This document shows, piece by piece, positions 54,859 to 64,000 of a stretch of DNA of 64,000 nt; position 1 is the stretch's first letter, and each line of letters begins with the position of its first letter. The notes under the pieces are model-generated. The model was not told where the DNA came from, made no database searches, and worked only from the letters and a program-made list of their open reading frames with translations. The DNA comes from an uncultured Hoeflea sp. (lineage in GTDB: Bacteria > Pseudomonadota > Alphaproteobacteria > Rhizobiales > Rhizobiaceae), in assembly GCF_947501405.1 (NCBI RefSeq), contig NZ_CANMVK010000002.1, positions 992,001-1,056,000 of the forward strand, in the 5' to 3' direction. Position numbers and translations under genes: made by a program.

Positions 54859-56154
54859 TTACTCCGCGGCGGCCCGTCCGCCGTGTTGCGCCAGCGCCTG
54901 AGCCATGTCCGACACCTTTAGCAGATTTTCGATCGGCCCGACTGCCGATACGGTGATCGGCGTGCCGTAAAAAAGCCGGCCCGCCAGGTCCGACAGCCGC
55001 TTGGGCGTGATGTTGGCAAGGCGCTCCATCAATTCCGTGTTGCTCACCGGCCGTCCGAACAAAAGCATCTGCCGGGCGATCTGGCTGGCCCGAGCCGCCG
55101 GGCTTTCCTGCGCCATCAATAGGCCCGAACGGACCTGCGCCCGGGAGCGGTTGATTTCCTGTTCGTCCACACCCTCGGCAGCCTTGGCGAGTTCGGAGAG
55201 GATGACCGGGATCAACTCGGCCAGATCCTCGTCGCCGGTCGCCGCATGGACCCCGAAAACGCCGGAATCGGAAAATCCCCAATGGAATGCGTAGACCGAA
55301 TAGCAAAGCCCGCGTTTTTCGCGCACTTCCTGAAACAGCCGCGATGACATGCCGCCGCCCAGGATGTTGGCCAGCAGTTGCGAGCAGTAAAAATCCCGGA
55401 CCTGATAGGCGCGGCCTTCAAATCCGATAAGCACCTGCGCGTCCATCAGATCGCGCTTCTCGCGATATTCGCCGCCGGTATAGTTGGCTTTGGGAATGGC
55501 GCGTAGCTGGTCACCGGTGGGCTTGATCGATTTGCCGAACCGCTCGTCCACCAGCTTGACGAACACATCATGATCGACAGCGCCGGCCGCCACCACCACG
55601 ATCCGGTCGCCGGTGTAGTGGCGCGCCAGATAGCCGCGAATTTGCGCAGGGGTAAAGGACTTAACAGTGTCCGGCGTGCCCAGAATGGGCCGGCCGATGG
55701 TCTGGTCGCGAAACGCGGCCTCGGTGAACTTGTCATAAACGACATCGTCAGGCGTGTCGTTGGCCGCGCCGATTTCCTGCAGAATGACGTGTTTTTCGCG
55801 GGTGAGTTCATCCTCATCGAACAGCGAGTCGGTCAAAATGTCGTGAAGGATATCAATTGCCAGCGGAACATGGTCCTTGAGCACGCGGGCATAGTAGGAG
55901 GTGGTCTCCTGCGATGTCGCGGCGTTGAGCTCGCCGCCGACATTTTCGATTTCCTCGGCGATCTGGCGGGCGCTGCGCTTGTGCGTGCCCTTGAACGCCA
56001 TGTGCTCAAGCAGATGCGCGATGCCGTGTTCATCCGCGGTTTCATCCCGGGATCCGGATTTGACCCAGACACCGAGAGCCACGCTCTCGAGATGGGCCAT
56101 AGTCTCGGTCACGACAGTGACGCCATTGTCGAGACGCGTTGTTTGGACTTTCAT
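54859..56154 (-). CDS. M16 family zinc metallopeptidase
   Basis: A 431-residue pitrilysin-family (mitochondrial-processing-peptidase-like) protease. The inverted zinc motif HLLEH is at 47-51 (IAHLLEHMAFKGT), with the downstream glutamate in the ENVGGELNAATSQETT region. The second half has FHWGFSDSGVFGV and EINRSRAQVRSGLLMAQES, giving the usual two-domain M16B subunit. The active site looks intact. It starts 18 bp after thrC, a pairing common in alphaproteobacteria. The physiological substrate is unknown. Confidence 0.95.
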   Translation of the reverse strand: MKVQTTRLDNGVTVVTETMAHLESVALGVWVKSGSRDETADEHGIAHLLEHMAFKGTHKRSARQIAEEIENVGGELNAATSQETTSYYARVLKDHVPLAIDILHDILTDSLFDEDELTREKHVILQEIGAANDTPDDVVYDKFTEAAFRDQTIGRPILGTPDTVKSFTPAQIRGYLARHYTGDRIVVVAAGAVDHDVFVKLVDERFGKSIKPTGDQLRAIPKANYTGGEYREKRDLMDAQVLIGFEGRAYQVRDFYCSQLLANILGGGMSSRLFQEVREKRGLCYSVYAFHWGFSDSGVFGVHAATGDEDLAELIPVILSELAKAAEGVDEQEINRSRAQVRSGLLMAQESPAARASQIARQMLLFGRPVSNTELMERLANITPKRLSDLAGRLFYGTPITVSAVGPIENLLKVSDMAQALAQHGGRAAAE

Positions 56155-56172
56155 ATGGTCACTTTCCCCGGC

Positions 56173-57576
56173 TCAAAGCGTGGCCCGGGTGTGCGACAGA
56201 ATGTGGTGTTCCACCTTGTCCTGTTCGCTGGGCAACACGCTGAACCGTTCCTCCCGTTGCATCAAATCAGAGAGCCACGCCGGAAGCGCCGGGTCAATAC
56301 CGCAGGCCAGTTTTACCGCCGCGGGAAACTTTGCCGGATGCGCGGTGGCCAGTGTGATCATCGGTGCGGTGGGTTTTTCCATCCTGTCGGCCACGAACAC
56401 CCCCACCGCGGTGTGCGGGTCGAGCACATAGCCGGTCTCGGCCTGCACCGCGCGGATGGTTTCGGCGACTTGCTTTTCGCTGGCGCGGCCGGCGCGGAAT
56501 TCCTTGCGGATCGCCTTGAGCGCCGGCGGCGAAATCTCGAAGGCGCCTGATTGCTTGAGCCCGGACATAGCCTGACGCACGGCGTCCGGATCACGGTCAT
56601 GGGCGTCAAACAGCAGCCGCTCGAAATTTGACGAGATCTGTATGTCCATCGACGGCGAAGAGGTGGGCTTGACGCCACGCATCTCGTAACGGCCGGTTCG
56701 CAATGTGCGCGCCAGAATGTCGTTCTCGTTGGTCGCCACCACCAGCTTGTCGATGGGAAGCCCCATGCGCTTGGCCGCGTACCCCGCAAAGATGTCGCCG
56801 AAATTGCCGGTCGGAACCGTGAAAGACACCTTGCGGTCCGGTGCCCCGAGCGCTATCGCGGATGTGAAGTAATAGACGATCTGGGCCATGATCCGCGCCC
56901 AGTTGATCGAGTTGACGCCCGAGAGCCGGACCCGGTCCCGGAACGAGGCGTGGTTGAACATGGCTTTGACCAGGTCCTGGCAATCGTCGAAATTGCCCTT
57001 GAGCGCCAGCGCATGAACATTCGAGGCCGTGGACGTCGTCATCTGCCGCTGCTGGACCGGTGACACCCGGCCTTCGGGAAACAGGATGAAAATGTCGGTG
57101 CGGTCGCGCCCGGCAAAGGCGTCGATTGCCGCACCGCCGGTGTCGCCGGAGGTCGCGCCGACGATCGTGGCGCGTTCATCGCGCTCGGCCAGCACATGGT
57201 CCATAAGCCGGGCGATCAATTGCATCGCCACGTCCTTGAACGCCAGTGTCGGGCCGTGAAACAGCTCGAGCACGAACGAGTTGGCTCCGCTCTGGGTCAG
57301 CGGCGTGACGGCGGGATGGCGGAAGGTGCCGTAGGCCTCGTTGATCATTTCCCGAAGGGCCTCGGCGCCGATATGACCTTCCACAAAGGGCATGATCAGC
57401 CGGAAGGCGATCTCCTGATAGCTCTGGCCGCGCATGGCGCGCATGTCCTTGCGCGAGAAGGAGGGCCATTGCCGCGGCACATAGAGACCGCCATCACGTG
57501 CCAGACCTGCCAGAAGTGCATCGCTGAAGCCAAGTGCGGGCGCTTCGCCCCGTGTCGAAATATAGTCCACAGACAT
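56173..57576 (-). CDS. thrC: Threonine synthase
   Basis: PLP enzyme converting O-phosphohomoserine to threonine. The 467 residues start VDYISTRGEAPALGFSDALL. They show the PLP lysine region FHGPTLAFKDVAMQLIARL, then VGATSGDTGGAAIDAF, VPTGNFGDIFAGYAAKRMG and the C-terminal ATAHPAKFPAAV. This is the long (class 2, yeast/E. coli-like) form. The ATG at 57576 begins the conserved sequence; the open frame to 57774 has no similarity. It leads the thrC-M16-GNAT-EAL run and complements thrB at 47.5 kb. Confidence 0.96.
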   Translation of the reverse strand: MSVDYISTRGEAPALGFSDALLAGLARDGGLYVPRQWPSFSRKDMRAMRGQSYQEIAFRLIMPFVEGHIGAEALREMINEAYGTFRHPAVTPLTQSGANSFVLELFHGPTLAFKDVAMQLIARLMDHVLAERDERATIVGATSGDTGGAAIDAFAGRDRTDIFILFPEGRVSPVQQRQMTTSTASNVHALALKGNFDDCQDLVKAMFNHASFRDRVRLSGVNSINWARIMAQIVYYFTSAIALGAPDRKVSFTVPTGNFGDIFAGYAAKRMGLPIDKLVVATNENDILARTLRTGRYEMRGVKPTSSPSMDIQISSNFERLLFDAHDRDPDAVRQAMSGLKQSGAFEISPPALKAIRKEFRAGRASEKQVAETIRAVQAETGYVLDPHTAVGVFVADRMEKPTAPMITLATAHPAKFPAAVKLACGIDPALPAWLSDLMQREERFSVLPSEQDKVEHHILSHTRATL

Positions 57577-57722
57577 AAACTCCGGTGGTGGACGCGGATC
57601 GCGCAAGATGAGATAACGCCGGTCGAATTTTCGCCGCGCGGCTGATATAGACCATGGGCGGTCGTCATGCAAAGGCCATACTCCGGCCGCAGCGTCGGCC
57701 AGTCTGAACGAAGGCCGCCAGC

Positions 57723-57758
57723 ATGAATGCAAGTATGAATGCCAGTGTGAATGAAGGT
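57723..57758. repeat. Three 12-bp direct repeats at a gene start
   Basis: Units ATGAATGCAAGT, ATGAATGCCAGT and GTGAATGAAGGT in tandem. Each begins with an in-frame start codon for the lipoprotein gene, ahead of the preferred GTG at 57768. Confidence 0.6.
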
Positions 57759-57767
57759 AGGTACAAC

Positions 57768-58331
57768 GTGTCAAAAAGTAAGTTGCGTTTCGTCCCGGCT
57801 CTGTTTTGCGTCGCCCTGATCGCCGGCTGCACGTCTGCCGATCCCGGAGCCATCCTCAATCCCGGAGGCGCCGATCCGCAACCCGCCATAGACCCGGTCA
57901 CCAACGCCGCCGTCGTGCAGGGGACCTGCCCGAGGGTGCTGTTGCGTGAGGGCACCGCGTTTCACCGCACCTATACCAAGGGCGGGGAGGGGGATCCCAC
58001 CAAGGTGATCCACCAGGCATCGATCGCCGACTCCACGCGGCAATGCCGCATCAGCGGCGATCAGATGGTGATGACCGTGGTCGCGTCCGGCCGTCTCGTC
58101 GCCGGCCCTGCCGGAGGCGCCGGCCAGGTCGATGTGCCCATCCGCGTGGCTGTGCTCGATGGCGACAATGTGCTCTATTCCGAGTTGATAAAGCAGCCGG
58201 TGGTGCTTGCCGATGGCAATCCCACCAGCCAGTTCATCTTTTCCAATCCCAGCGTCACCTTCCCCGCGGCCTCGTCGCGCACCGCGAAGGTCTATGTCGG
58301 CATCGATCCCGGACCTTACAACACGCCCTGA
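57768..58331 (+). CDS. Hypothetical lipoprotein
   Basis: A predicted lipoprotein of 187 residues from the GTG at 57768: signal SKSKLRFVPALFCVALIAGC with the lipobox LIAG-C at residue 21. The mature part has a proline-rich start (NPGGADPQPAIDPVTN) and a ~125-residue beta-rich domain with two cysteines (QGTCPRVLLREGTAF, then RQCRISGDQM). I recognise no family name, though similar proteins occur in Rhizobiales. Three in-frame starts upstream (57723, 57735, 57747) lie in a 12-bp direct repeat; AGG six bases before 57768 supports the GTG. It is divergent from thrC. Confidence 0.75.
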   Translation: MSKSKLRFVPALFCVALIAGCTSADPGAILNPGGADPQPAIDPVTNAAVVQGTCPRVLLREGTAFHRTYTKGGEGDPTKVIHQASIADSTRQCRISGDQMVMTVVASGRLVAGPAGGAGQVDVPIRVAVLDGDNVLYSELIKQPVVLADGNPTSQFIFSNPSVTFPAASSRTAKVYVGIDPGPYNTP

Positions 58332-58350
58332 TCGCTGACCGCCGATTGGC

Positions 58351-59040
58351 TCAGGTCAGTTCCGACCAGCTTGCCAGCGCCGCCACTGTGGCCGGAAGAT
58401 CGGCCATGCGCGCGATCACGGTTTCCGCGCCCGCTTCGGTCAGCTTGTCGGCATGGCCTGGATAGCTGTGCGAGCCGCCGGTGAAGCCCACCACGCGCAT
58501 TCCCGCCGTGCGCGCAGCCTCGATGCCGTGCACCGAATCCTCAATCACCAGCGCCTGTGCCGGATCGACCTCAAACTGCGCCGCGCCGTGCAGGAACACA
58601 TCGGGTGCCGGCTTGGTGCGGCCTTCGCCCACATCCCTGGCCGAATAGACGTGATCGCCAAACAGAGCCGCAAGACCGGTGCGCTTGAGCATCGCCGCCA
58701 GCCGGTGCGACGAGGAGTTCGAACACACGCAGCGCGGCCCCGGAATCCGTGCAATGGCCTGAAGCGCCCCGTCAATGGCACGCACTTCATTCGCCAGCCG
58801 TTTGTCGAGCAGCTTCTCCGGCGCATCGAGCAGCGATGCCGACAGCGGAATGTTCGCCTCGCGCTCAACTTCGAACAGGATGTCTTTCCAGGTCAGGCCC
58901 GCAAAGCGTTCGGCCATGTCCTCGATGCTGATCGGATAGCCGGCCTCGTTCAACAGCGCGGATTCGACTTCGGCCGCGATAATCTCGCTGTCCACCAGAA
59001 CGCCATCGCAATCAAAGATAACAAGCTCGAATCCGGCCAT
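58351..59040 (-). CDS. HAD-superfamily phosphatase (subfamily IA)
   Basis: A 229-residue hydrolase with the nucleophile motif FDCDGVLVDSE (D10, D12). The cap domain follows the first motif, then motif II VCSNSSSHRL, lysine in GRTKPAPDVFLHGA, and motif IV VIEDSVHGIEAARTAG. It groups with beta-phosphoglucomutase/phosphoglycolate-phosphatase-like proteins; the substrate is unclear. It is divergent from the MarR gene, and the 35-bp palindrome between them could affect both. Confidence 0.92.
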   Translation of the reverse strand: MAGFELVIFDCDGVLVDSEIIAAEVESALLNEAGYPISIEDMAERFAGLTWKDILFEVEREANIPLSASLLDAPEKLLDKRLANEVRAIDGALQAIARIPGPRCVCSNSSSHRLAAMLKRTGLAALFGDHVYSARDVGEGRTKPAPDVFLHGAAQFEVDPAQALVIEDSVHGIEAARTAGMRVVGFTGGSHSYPGHADKLTEAGAETVIARMADLPATVAALASWSELT

Positions 59041-59113
59041 GAGAACAATCCTGTGCGGGATGAATGGGATGAAACGCCACCGGGCCTATAGCAAGCAGGC
59101 AGGGCAGGCAAGA

Positions 59114-59148
59114 GAGACCAATTGTCAACTGAGTTGACAATTGGTCTC
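59114..59148. promoter_or_regulatory. Perfect 35-bp palindrome, likely MarR operator
   Basis: Two 17-bp perfectly complementary arms (59114-59130 and 59132-59148, inner part CAATTGTCAACT and its complement) around one central base. It ends 20 bp before the MarR start and contains a TTGACA hexamer at 59134-59139. Self-regulation by MarR proteins through such palindromes is well established, and the place fits promoter blocking. The divergent HAD gene start is 73 bp from the palindrome. Confidence 0.7.
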
Positions 59149-59168
59149 CCGAGTGTCAGCATCACACC

Positions 59169-59669
59169 ATGAAACAGGATCCTTTCCGCTCGCCTGACCA
59201 GGACCAAGAGCTTGAGGCTTTCTATATGGCAGTCAGGCTCACGCGGCCGCTTTTGCGCCACATCACGGCAACGGTGGATACCGGTGCGCGGGCGCATGGC
59301 GTGACGGTCGGCCAGCGCGCTGTGCTTGAGGCGCTTTATGAAGGCGGGCCGATGTCGGGGCCGCAACTGGTTGCCGCATTGGCGCTCAAGCGGCAGTTTG
59401 TGTTCCGGATGCTGGGCGAGACAGACAGTGCCGGTTTGACGGCCCGCCAACCGAATCCGAAACGCGCCCGGGCCTATATCCACCTGCTCACGGATGAGGG
59501 ACGCATGGCGATTTCCGCCATTAGGGACGCCGAACGCGCCACGCTGCGCGACTTCATTTTCCGCCAAAATCCCGGGGAAATTGCCATCTGGTCGAAGCTC
59601 CAGGCATCGCTCGCCGCCTTCTTCGCAAGTCGGGACCAGGAGCAGCATCACTCGAAGCGGAGACCTTGA
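59169..59669 (+). CDS. MarR family transcriptional regulator
   Basis: A 166-residue winged-helix dimer. The fold is evident from LTRPLLRHITATVDTGARAH, the recognition region GPQLVAALALKRQFVFRMLG and the wing AGLTARQPNPKRARAYIHL with the basic tip. The usual acidic D-x-R-x motif of MarR wings is replaced by N-P-K-R-A-R. It likely represses its own operon through the perfect palindrome at 59114-59148. The cysteine hydrolase gene starts 1 bp after its stop, so the pair forms one operon. The ligand is unknown. Confidence 0.9.
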   Translation: MKQDPFRSPDQDQELEAFYMAVRLTRPLLRHITATVDTGARAHGVTVGQRAVLEALYEGGPMSGPQLVAALALKRQFVFRMLGETDSAGLTARQPNPKRARAYIHLLTDEGRMAISAIRDAERATLRDFIFRQNPGEIAIWSKLQASLAAFFASRDQEQHHSKRRP

Positions 59670-59670
59670 G

Positions 59671-61543
<1,873 letters not shown>

Positions 61544-61600
61544 TCGAAGAATTTCAGATCCGGCGGGCGTCATGTACCTTCAGTCACCGCCGCGATAAAG

Positions 61601-61632
61601 CGCCCGGGATGTGTTTCACCTCCCGGGCGTTT
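61601..61632 (+). terminator. Rho-independent terminator after ccrM
   Basis: Perfect 9-bp stem CGCCCGGGA/TCCCGGGCG with an 11-base loop followed by TTT, 58 bp after the ccrM stop. Confidence 0.65.
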
Positions 61633-61727
61633 GCGTCGAAGGGATCCGGCTTGCCGCAAGGTCGGACACTCTTCCCGAAGCAATCAGGATTTCAGCTTGA
61701 TTTAAGGTCGGTGCTATAGGGCGGGGC

Positions 61728-62312
61728 ATGATTTGGAACCCGCGCACAGTTTTGGTGGTCGCAGGTCTCCTGCTGCCGCTTTGTGCATCGGCGCAGGACC
61801 AGGATGACGCGCGCGCGGCCCGCGAGCGGGGAGCCACCGCGCCCTTCGCCCAGATTCTTGCGGCAGCGCGTCAGGCCGTCTCACCGCGCGCCGAACTGCT
61901 TGACGCGGCGATGCTGCCTGATCGCGGCCGCTCGCTGGTCGAGGTTTTCCTGCGCGAACGCGACGGACGCGTGGTATCCGTCATCGTCGATGGCCAGGAG
62001 GCGCGTGTCGTTCAGGTTTCGCGCGGGGACCGGGAGGCTGAACCGTCGCCGCAAGCCGGCGGCGCGGCGCAACCGTCGGACCGCAACGCACAAAGTGATC
62101 GCGGCGGTGACCGCGGGCGCGACAGTGGCCCTGGACGAGGCGGCGACCGCGAAGGGCGCAACGGCGGCGAGGGTGGACGAGGCGGCGGCAACGGAGGCGA
62201 GGGCGGACGAGGCGACGGCAATGGTGGCGAGGGCGGCAGAGGCGGCGGTGGCAATGGCGGCGGCGGAAATGGTGGCAACGGCGGTGGCGGACAAGGTGGT
62301 GACAGACGATGA
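61728..62312 (+). CDS. Exported PepSY-like protein with glycine-rich tail
   Basis: A 194-residue protein: signal peptide IWNPRTVLVVAGLLLPLCAS (cleavage near ASA-QD at 22-24). A short domain (about 38-98) has the layout of a PepSY-type module (FAQILAAARQAVSP, then LVEVFLRERDGRVVSVIVDG). Then come ~95 residues of almost pure G, N, R, D and E in repeats such as GGNGGEGGRGDG. PepSY proteins upstream of a response regulator and histidine kinase often act as periplasmic partners or signal modulators. Its stop overlaps the next ATG by four bases (ATGA), binding it to the two-component operon. The tail has low complexity, and its length may vary. Confidence 0.8.
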   Translation: MIWNPRTVLVVAGLLLPLCASAQDQDDARAARERGATAPFAQILAAARQAVSPRAELLDAAMLPDRGRSLVEVFLRERDGRVVSVIVDGQEARVVQVSRGDREAEPSPQAGGAAQPSDRNAQSDRGGDRGRDSGPGRGGDREGRNGGEGGRGGGNGGEGGRGDGNGGEGGRGGGGNGGGGNGGNGGGGQGGDRR

Positions 62313-62983
62313 AACTGCTTGTTGTTGAGGATGAGACCAGCCTGGCCGATCAGATCAGGACCGAGTTGATGCGTCAGGGCTTCACCACCGATGTCGCCCA
62401 TGACGGAGAAACCGGCTGCCATTTGGGCCACACCGAACGCTACGACGCGGTGGTGCTGGATCTGGGGTTGCCGATCAAGGACGGGGTGACGATCATCCGC
62501 GAATGGCGGGCAGGCGGGGTCAACACTCCGGTGCTGATCCTGACCGCGCGGGCGCAATGGCAGGATCGCGTCGACGGGCTCAATGCCGGGGGCGACGATT
62601 ATCTGGTCAAGCCGTTCCATATGGAGGAACTGGTTGCGCGTCTGCGGGCGCTGGTCCGTCGTTCTGCCGGCGTCGGATCGTCTCTCATCAGCCACGGCGC
62701 GGTTTCGGTGAACCCGGAGACCGGGCGGGTTACGGCCGGCGGTCAGAGCATAGAATTGACATCGAGCGAGTTGAAACTTCTCACAGCCTTTCTTTTAAGG
62801 CCGGGCAAGGTGCATTCCAAACAGGACCTGGCGGAAAAAATGTACGGCTACAATGAGGAGCGCGATTCCAACACGGTCGAGGTCTATATCGCCCGCCTCA
62901 GACAGCGGTTCGGCAAGGATTTCATCCGCACCATTCGCGGCCGCGGCTACACTTTGGAGAGTTCCGGTTGTTCAGGTCCCTGA
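62309..62983 (+). CDS. OmpR/PhoP-type response regulator
   Basis: A 224-residue regulator: receiver domain 1-115 with the acidic pocket E7-D8, phosphoacceptor D51 (VVLDLGLP) and K101 (DYLVKPF). The winged-helix DNA-binding domain is about 128-218 (QSIELTSSELKLLTAFLLRP and SNTVEVYIARLRQRFGKDF, RGRGYTLE). It starts inside the PepSY-like gene by ATGA overlap. Its sequence is of the PhoP/QseB/FeuP kind. Targets are unknown. Confidence 0.94.
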   Translation: MKLLVVEDETSLADQIRTELMRQGFTTDVAHDGETGCHLGHTERYDAVVLDLGLPIKDGVTIIREWRAGGVNTPVLILTARAQWQDRVDGLNAGGDDYLVKPFHMEELVARLRALVRRSAGVGSSLISHGAVSVNPETGRVTAGGQSIELTSSELKLLTAFLLRPGKVHSKQDLAEKMYGYNEERDSNTVEVYIARLRQRFGKDFIRTIRGRGYTLESSGCSGP

Positions 62984-64000
62984 CCGCGCGGGCGATCCTG
63001 GCGAGCTTCATCTGGATCGCCGTCGCGCTGGGTCTTGGCGGCTGGGCGATTGCGGAACTGTTTCGCGATTCCACCACCCGCCAGTTCGATGCAAACTTGA
63101 AGGCGCATCTCGACCTGCTGTCGGCCGCTGTCGCTTCGTCGCCGGACGATCCTGAATCCCGTATGACCGACCCGGATTTCGAGCGGGTCTACTCGGGCGC
63201 CTATTGGCAGGTCAGCGCCGATGGCACCATCCTGTTTCGCTCCCGCTCGCTGTGGGACACCGAGCTCCCCGGATTTCAACCGTTGCCGGGCGGCGCCGAT
63301 ACGACCATTGATACCGCCGGGCCAGCCGGCGAGCCGGTGCGGATGTCGACCCGCATGCTCGCCTTGCCCGCGCGCGGCGAGGTCGATCTGTCGGTGGCCC
63401 TGGACGTGGAGAGCCTTCAGGCGGAAATCGACCAGTTTGGCCGCCGGCTGATCTATTTTGCGCTGGTCTTTGCAGGCCTCATGCTTGCCGCGGCGATGCT
63501 TTTGCTGCGCGCGGCTTTCGCGCCGCTCAAGACATTGCAGCAAGCAGTGGCCGACCGCCACGCCAACCACGCCCGCGAAATTGAAGGCGATTATCCGCAA
63601 GAACTTGCCGAACTTGTCGCGGATCTCAATTCGCTGCTGGCGCGCAATGAGCGGCTGCGTGACAAGGGGCGGGTGCAGGCGGCCAATCTCGCCCATGCAC
63701 TTAAAACTCCTGCCGCTATCCTGCGCAACGAGCTCACCAAGGCCCGCCGCGGCGATGCGATCGATCTGGATCTGGCCGACCAGGCGGTGGAGAATGTCTC
63801 CGCCTTTGCCGAGCGGCATTTGAGCCTCGCGGCTGCCGCTCCCGAGGACCTGGCGGCGCCGTCCTTCTCCGATCCGGCGACAGCGGCCCGGGATGTGGCC
63901 AGTGCCCTGCAACGGGTGTTCCCCGCAATTGCGTTCACGGTCGCGGCCGACACGCCGCAGCGATTGCCGATCGCCCGCTCGGAAACTGTGGAGCTGCTCG
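62968..64000 (+). CDS. PhoQ/FeuQ-like sensor histidine kinase, 3' end outside window
   Basis: Partner kinase of the preceding regulator; 344 codons are visible and the frame leaves the window intact. The likely start is TTG at 62968 (FRSLTARAILASFIWIAVAL), with GGAG eight bases upstream, overlapping the regulator by 16 bp. The first membrane helix is about 8-30. A ~130-residue periplasmic sensor follows (RDSTTRQFDANLKAHLDLLS onward). The second helix is near 160-180, then a HAMP-like linker, and the H-box NLAHALKTPAAIL with phosphoacceptor H243. The ATPase domain is mostly beyond 64000. Confidence 0.9.
   Translation, partial: MFRSLTARAILASFIWIAVALGLGGWAIAELFRDSTTRQFDANLKAHLDLLSAAVASSPDDPESRMTDPDFERVYSGAYWQVSADGTILFRSRSLWDTELPGFQPLPGGADTTIDTAGPAGEPVRMSTRMLALPARGEVDLSVALDVESLQAEIDQFGRRLIYFALVFAGLMLAAAMLLLRAAFAPLKTLQQAVADRHANHAREIEGDYPQELAELVADLNSLLARNERLRDKGRVQAANLAHALKTPAAILRNELTKARRGDAIDLDLADQAVENVSAFAERHLSLAAAAPEDLAAPSFSDPATAARDVASALQRVFPAIAFTVAADTPQRLPIARSETVELL

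Noticed and set aside
62968-64000. Apparent missing 3' end of the histidine kinase, and of purD at the left edge
   Set aside because: Both frames are open to the window edge with no stop or frameshift, so they are cut by the window, not pseudogenes.

Overview
This window reads as chromosomal DNA of a GC-rich alphaproteobacterium of the order Rhizobiales (Hyphomicrobiales). The evidence is the aa3 cytochrome oxidase cluster running on into DUF983, SURF1, ispH, thrB and rnhA, a CcrM-type methyltransferase, DUF1217, DUF1344 and IalB-family proteins, and hairpin-rich intergenic repeats. A genus near Hoeflea or the Rhizobiaceae/Phyllobacteriaceae is a guess from gene order, not a test. Almost all of the window is ordinary core genome. 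I found no tRNA, rRNA, IS element, prophage or CRISPR array.

Layout. 1-9.7 kb: purD (cut by the window edge), ubiA, a DUF6101-like protein, a 961-residue multi-DUF1217 protein, a GlcD-type FAD oxidase, Sua5, and a GGDEF-fold protein with a lost signature motif. 9.8-14 kb: a probable fatty-acid unit (acyl-CoA dehydrogenase and crotonase) behind a palindromic operator candidate, then an exported alpha/beta hydrolase. 14-17.7 kb: the most unusual stretch. Two 23-bp tandem arrays each run into a palindromic repeat element, and they flank a small unknown gene and precede a membrane protein built on eighteen 12-residue repeats. 17.7-24.4 kb (minus strand): histone-deacetylase-like enzyme, xseB, pirin, dxs, a small exported protein, tlyA and an RlmD-like methyltransferase. 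24.6-39.4 kb: YcaQ-like glycosylase, aroC-ribB-FG-GAP operon, several small exported proteins, histidine phosphatase, fabI, a DnaJ-like protein, pdxH, polysaccharide deacetylase, a GSU2403-type nucleotidyltransferase beside a perfect palindrome, tldD, a DUF1801 protein and an IalB-like protein. 39.8-48.9 kb (plus strand): cytochrome c oxidase structural and assembly genes (coxB, ctaD, ctaB, a 49-residue membrane protein, ctaG, ctaE, DUF983, SURF1), then ispH, thrB, rnhA. 48.9-57.6 kb: peroxiredoxin, DsbD-alpha-like protein, YqgE, and a minus-strand thrC, M16 protease, GNAT, GGDEF/EAL operon. 57.7-64 kb: a lipoprotein, HAD phosphatase, a MarR regulator with a perfect 35-bp operator candidate and a cysteine hydrolase partner, ccrM, and a PepSY-like protein with a PhoP/PhoQ-type two-component system running off the window.

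Working together. The respiratory block combines oxidase subunits with heme o synthesis (ctaB), copper delivery to CuB (ctaG) and heme-related assembly (SURF1). Dxs and IspH are the first and last enzymes of the MEP isoprenoid pathway, which feeds UbiA and CtaB with prenyl groups. ThrB and ThrC are the last two steps of threonine synthesis. c-di-GMP appears in two proteins whose GGDEF motifs are both degenerate, while the EAL domain of the larger one looks intact. I saw no complete new defence or biosynthetic system. The best leads are the repeat-born array/palindrome units, the repeat-helix membrane protein, and the palindrome-nucleotidyltransferase pair.
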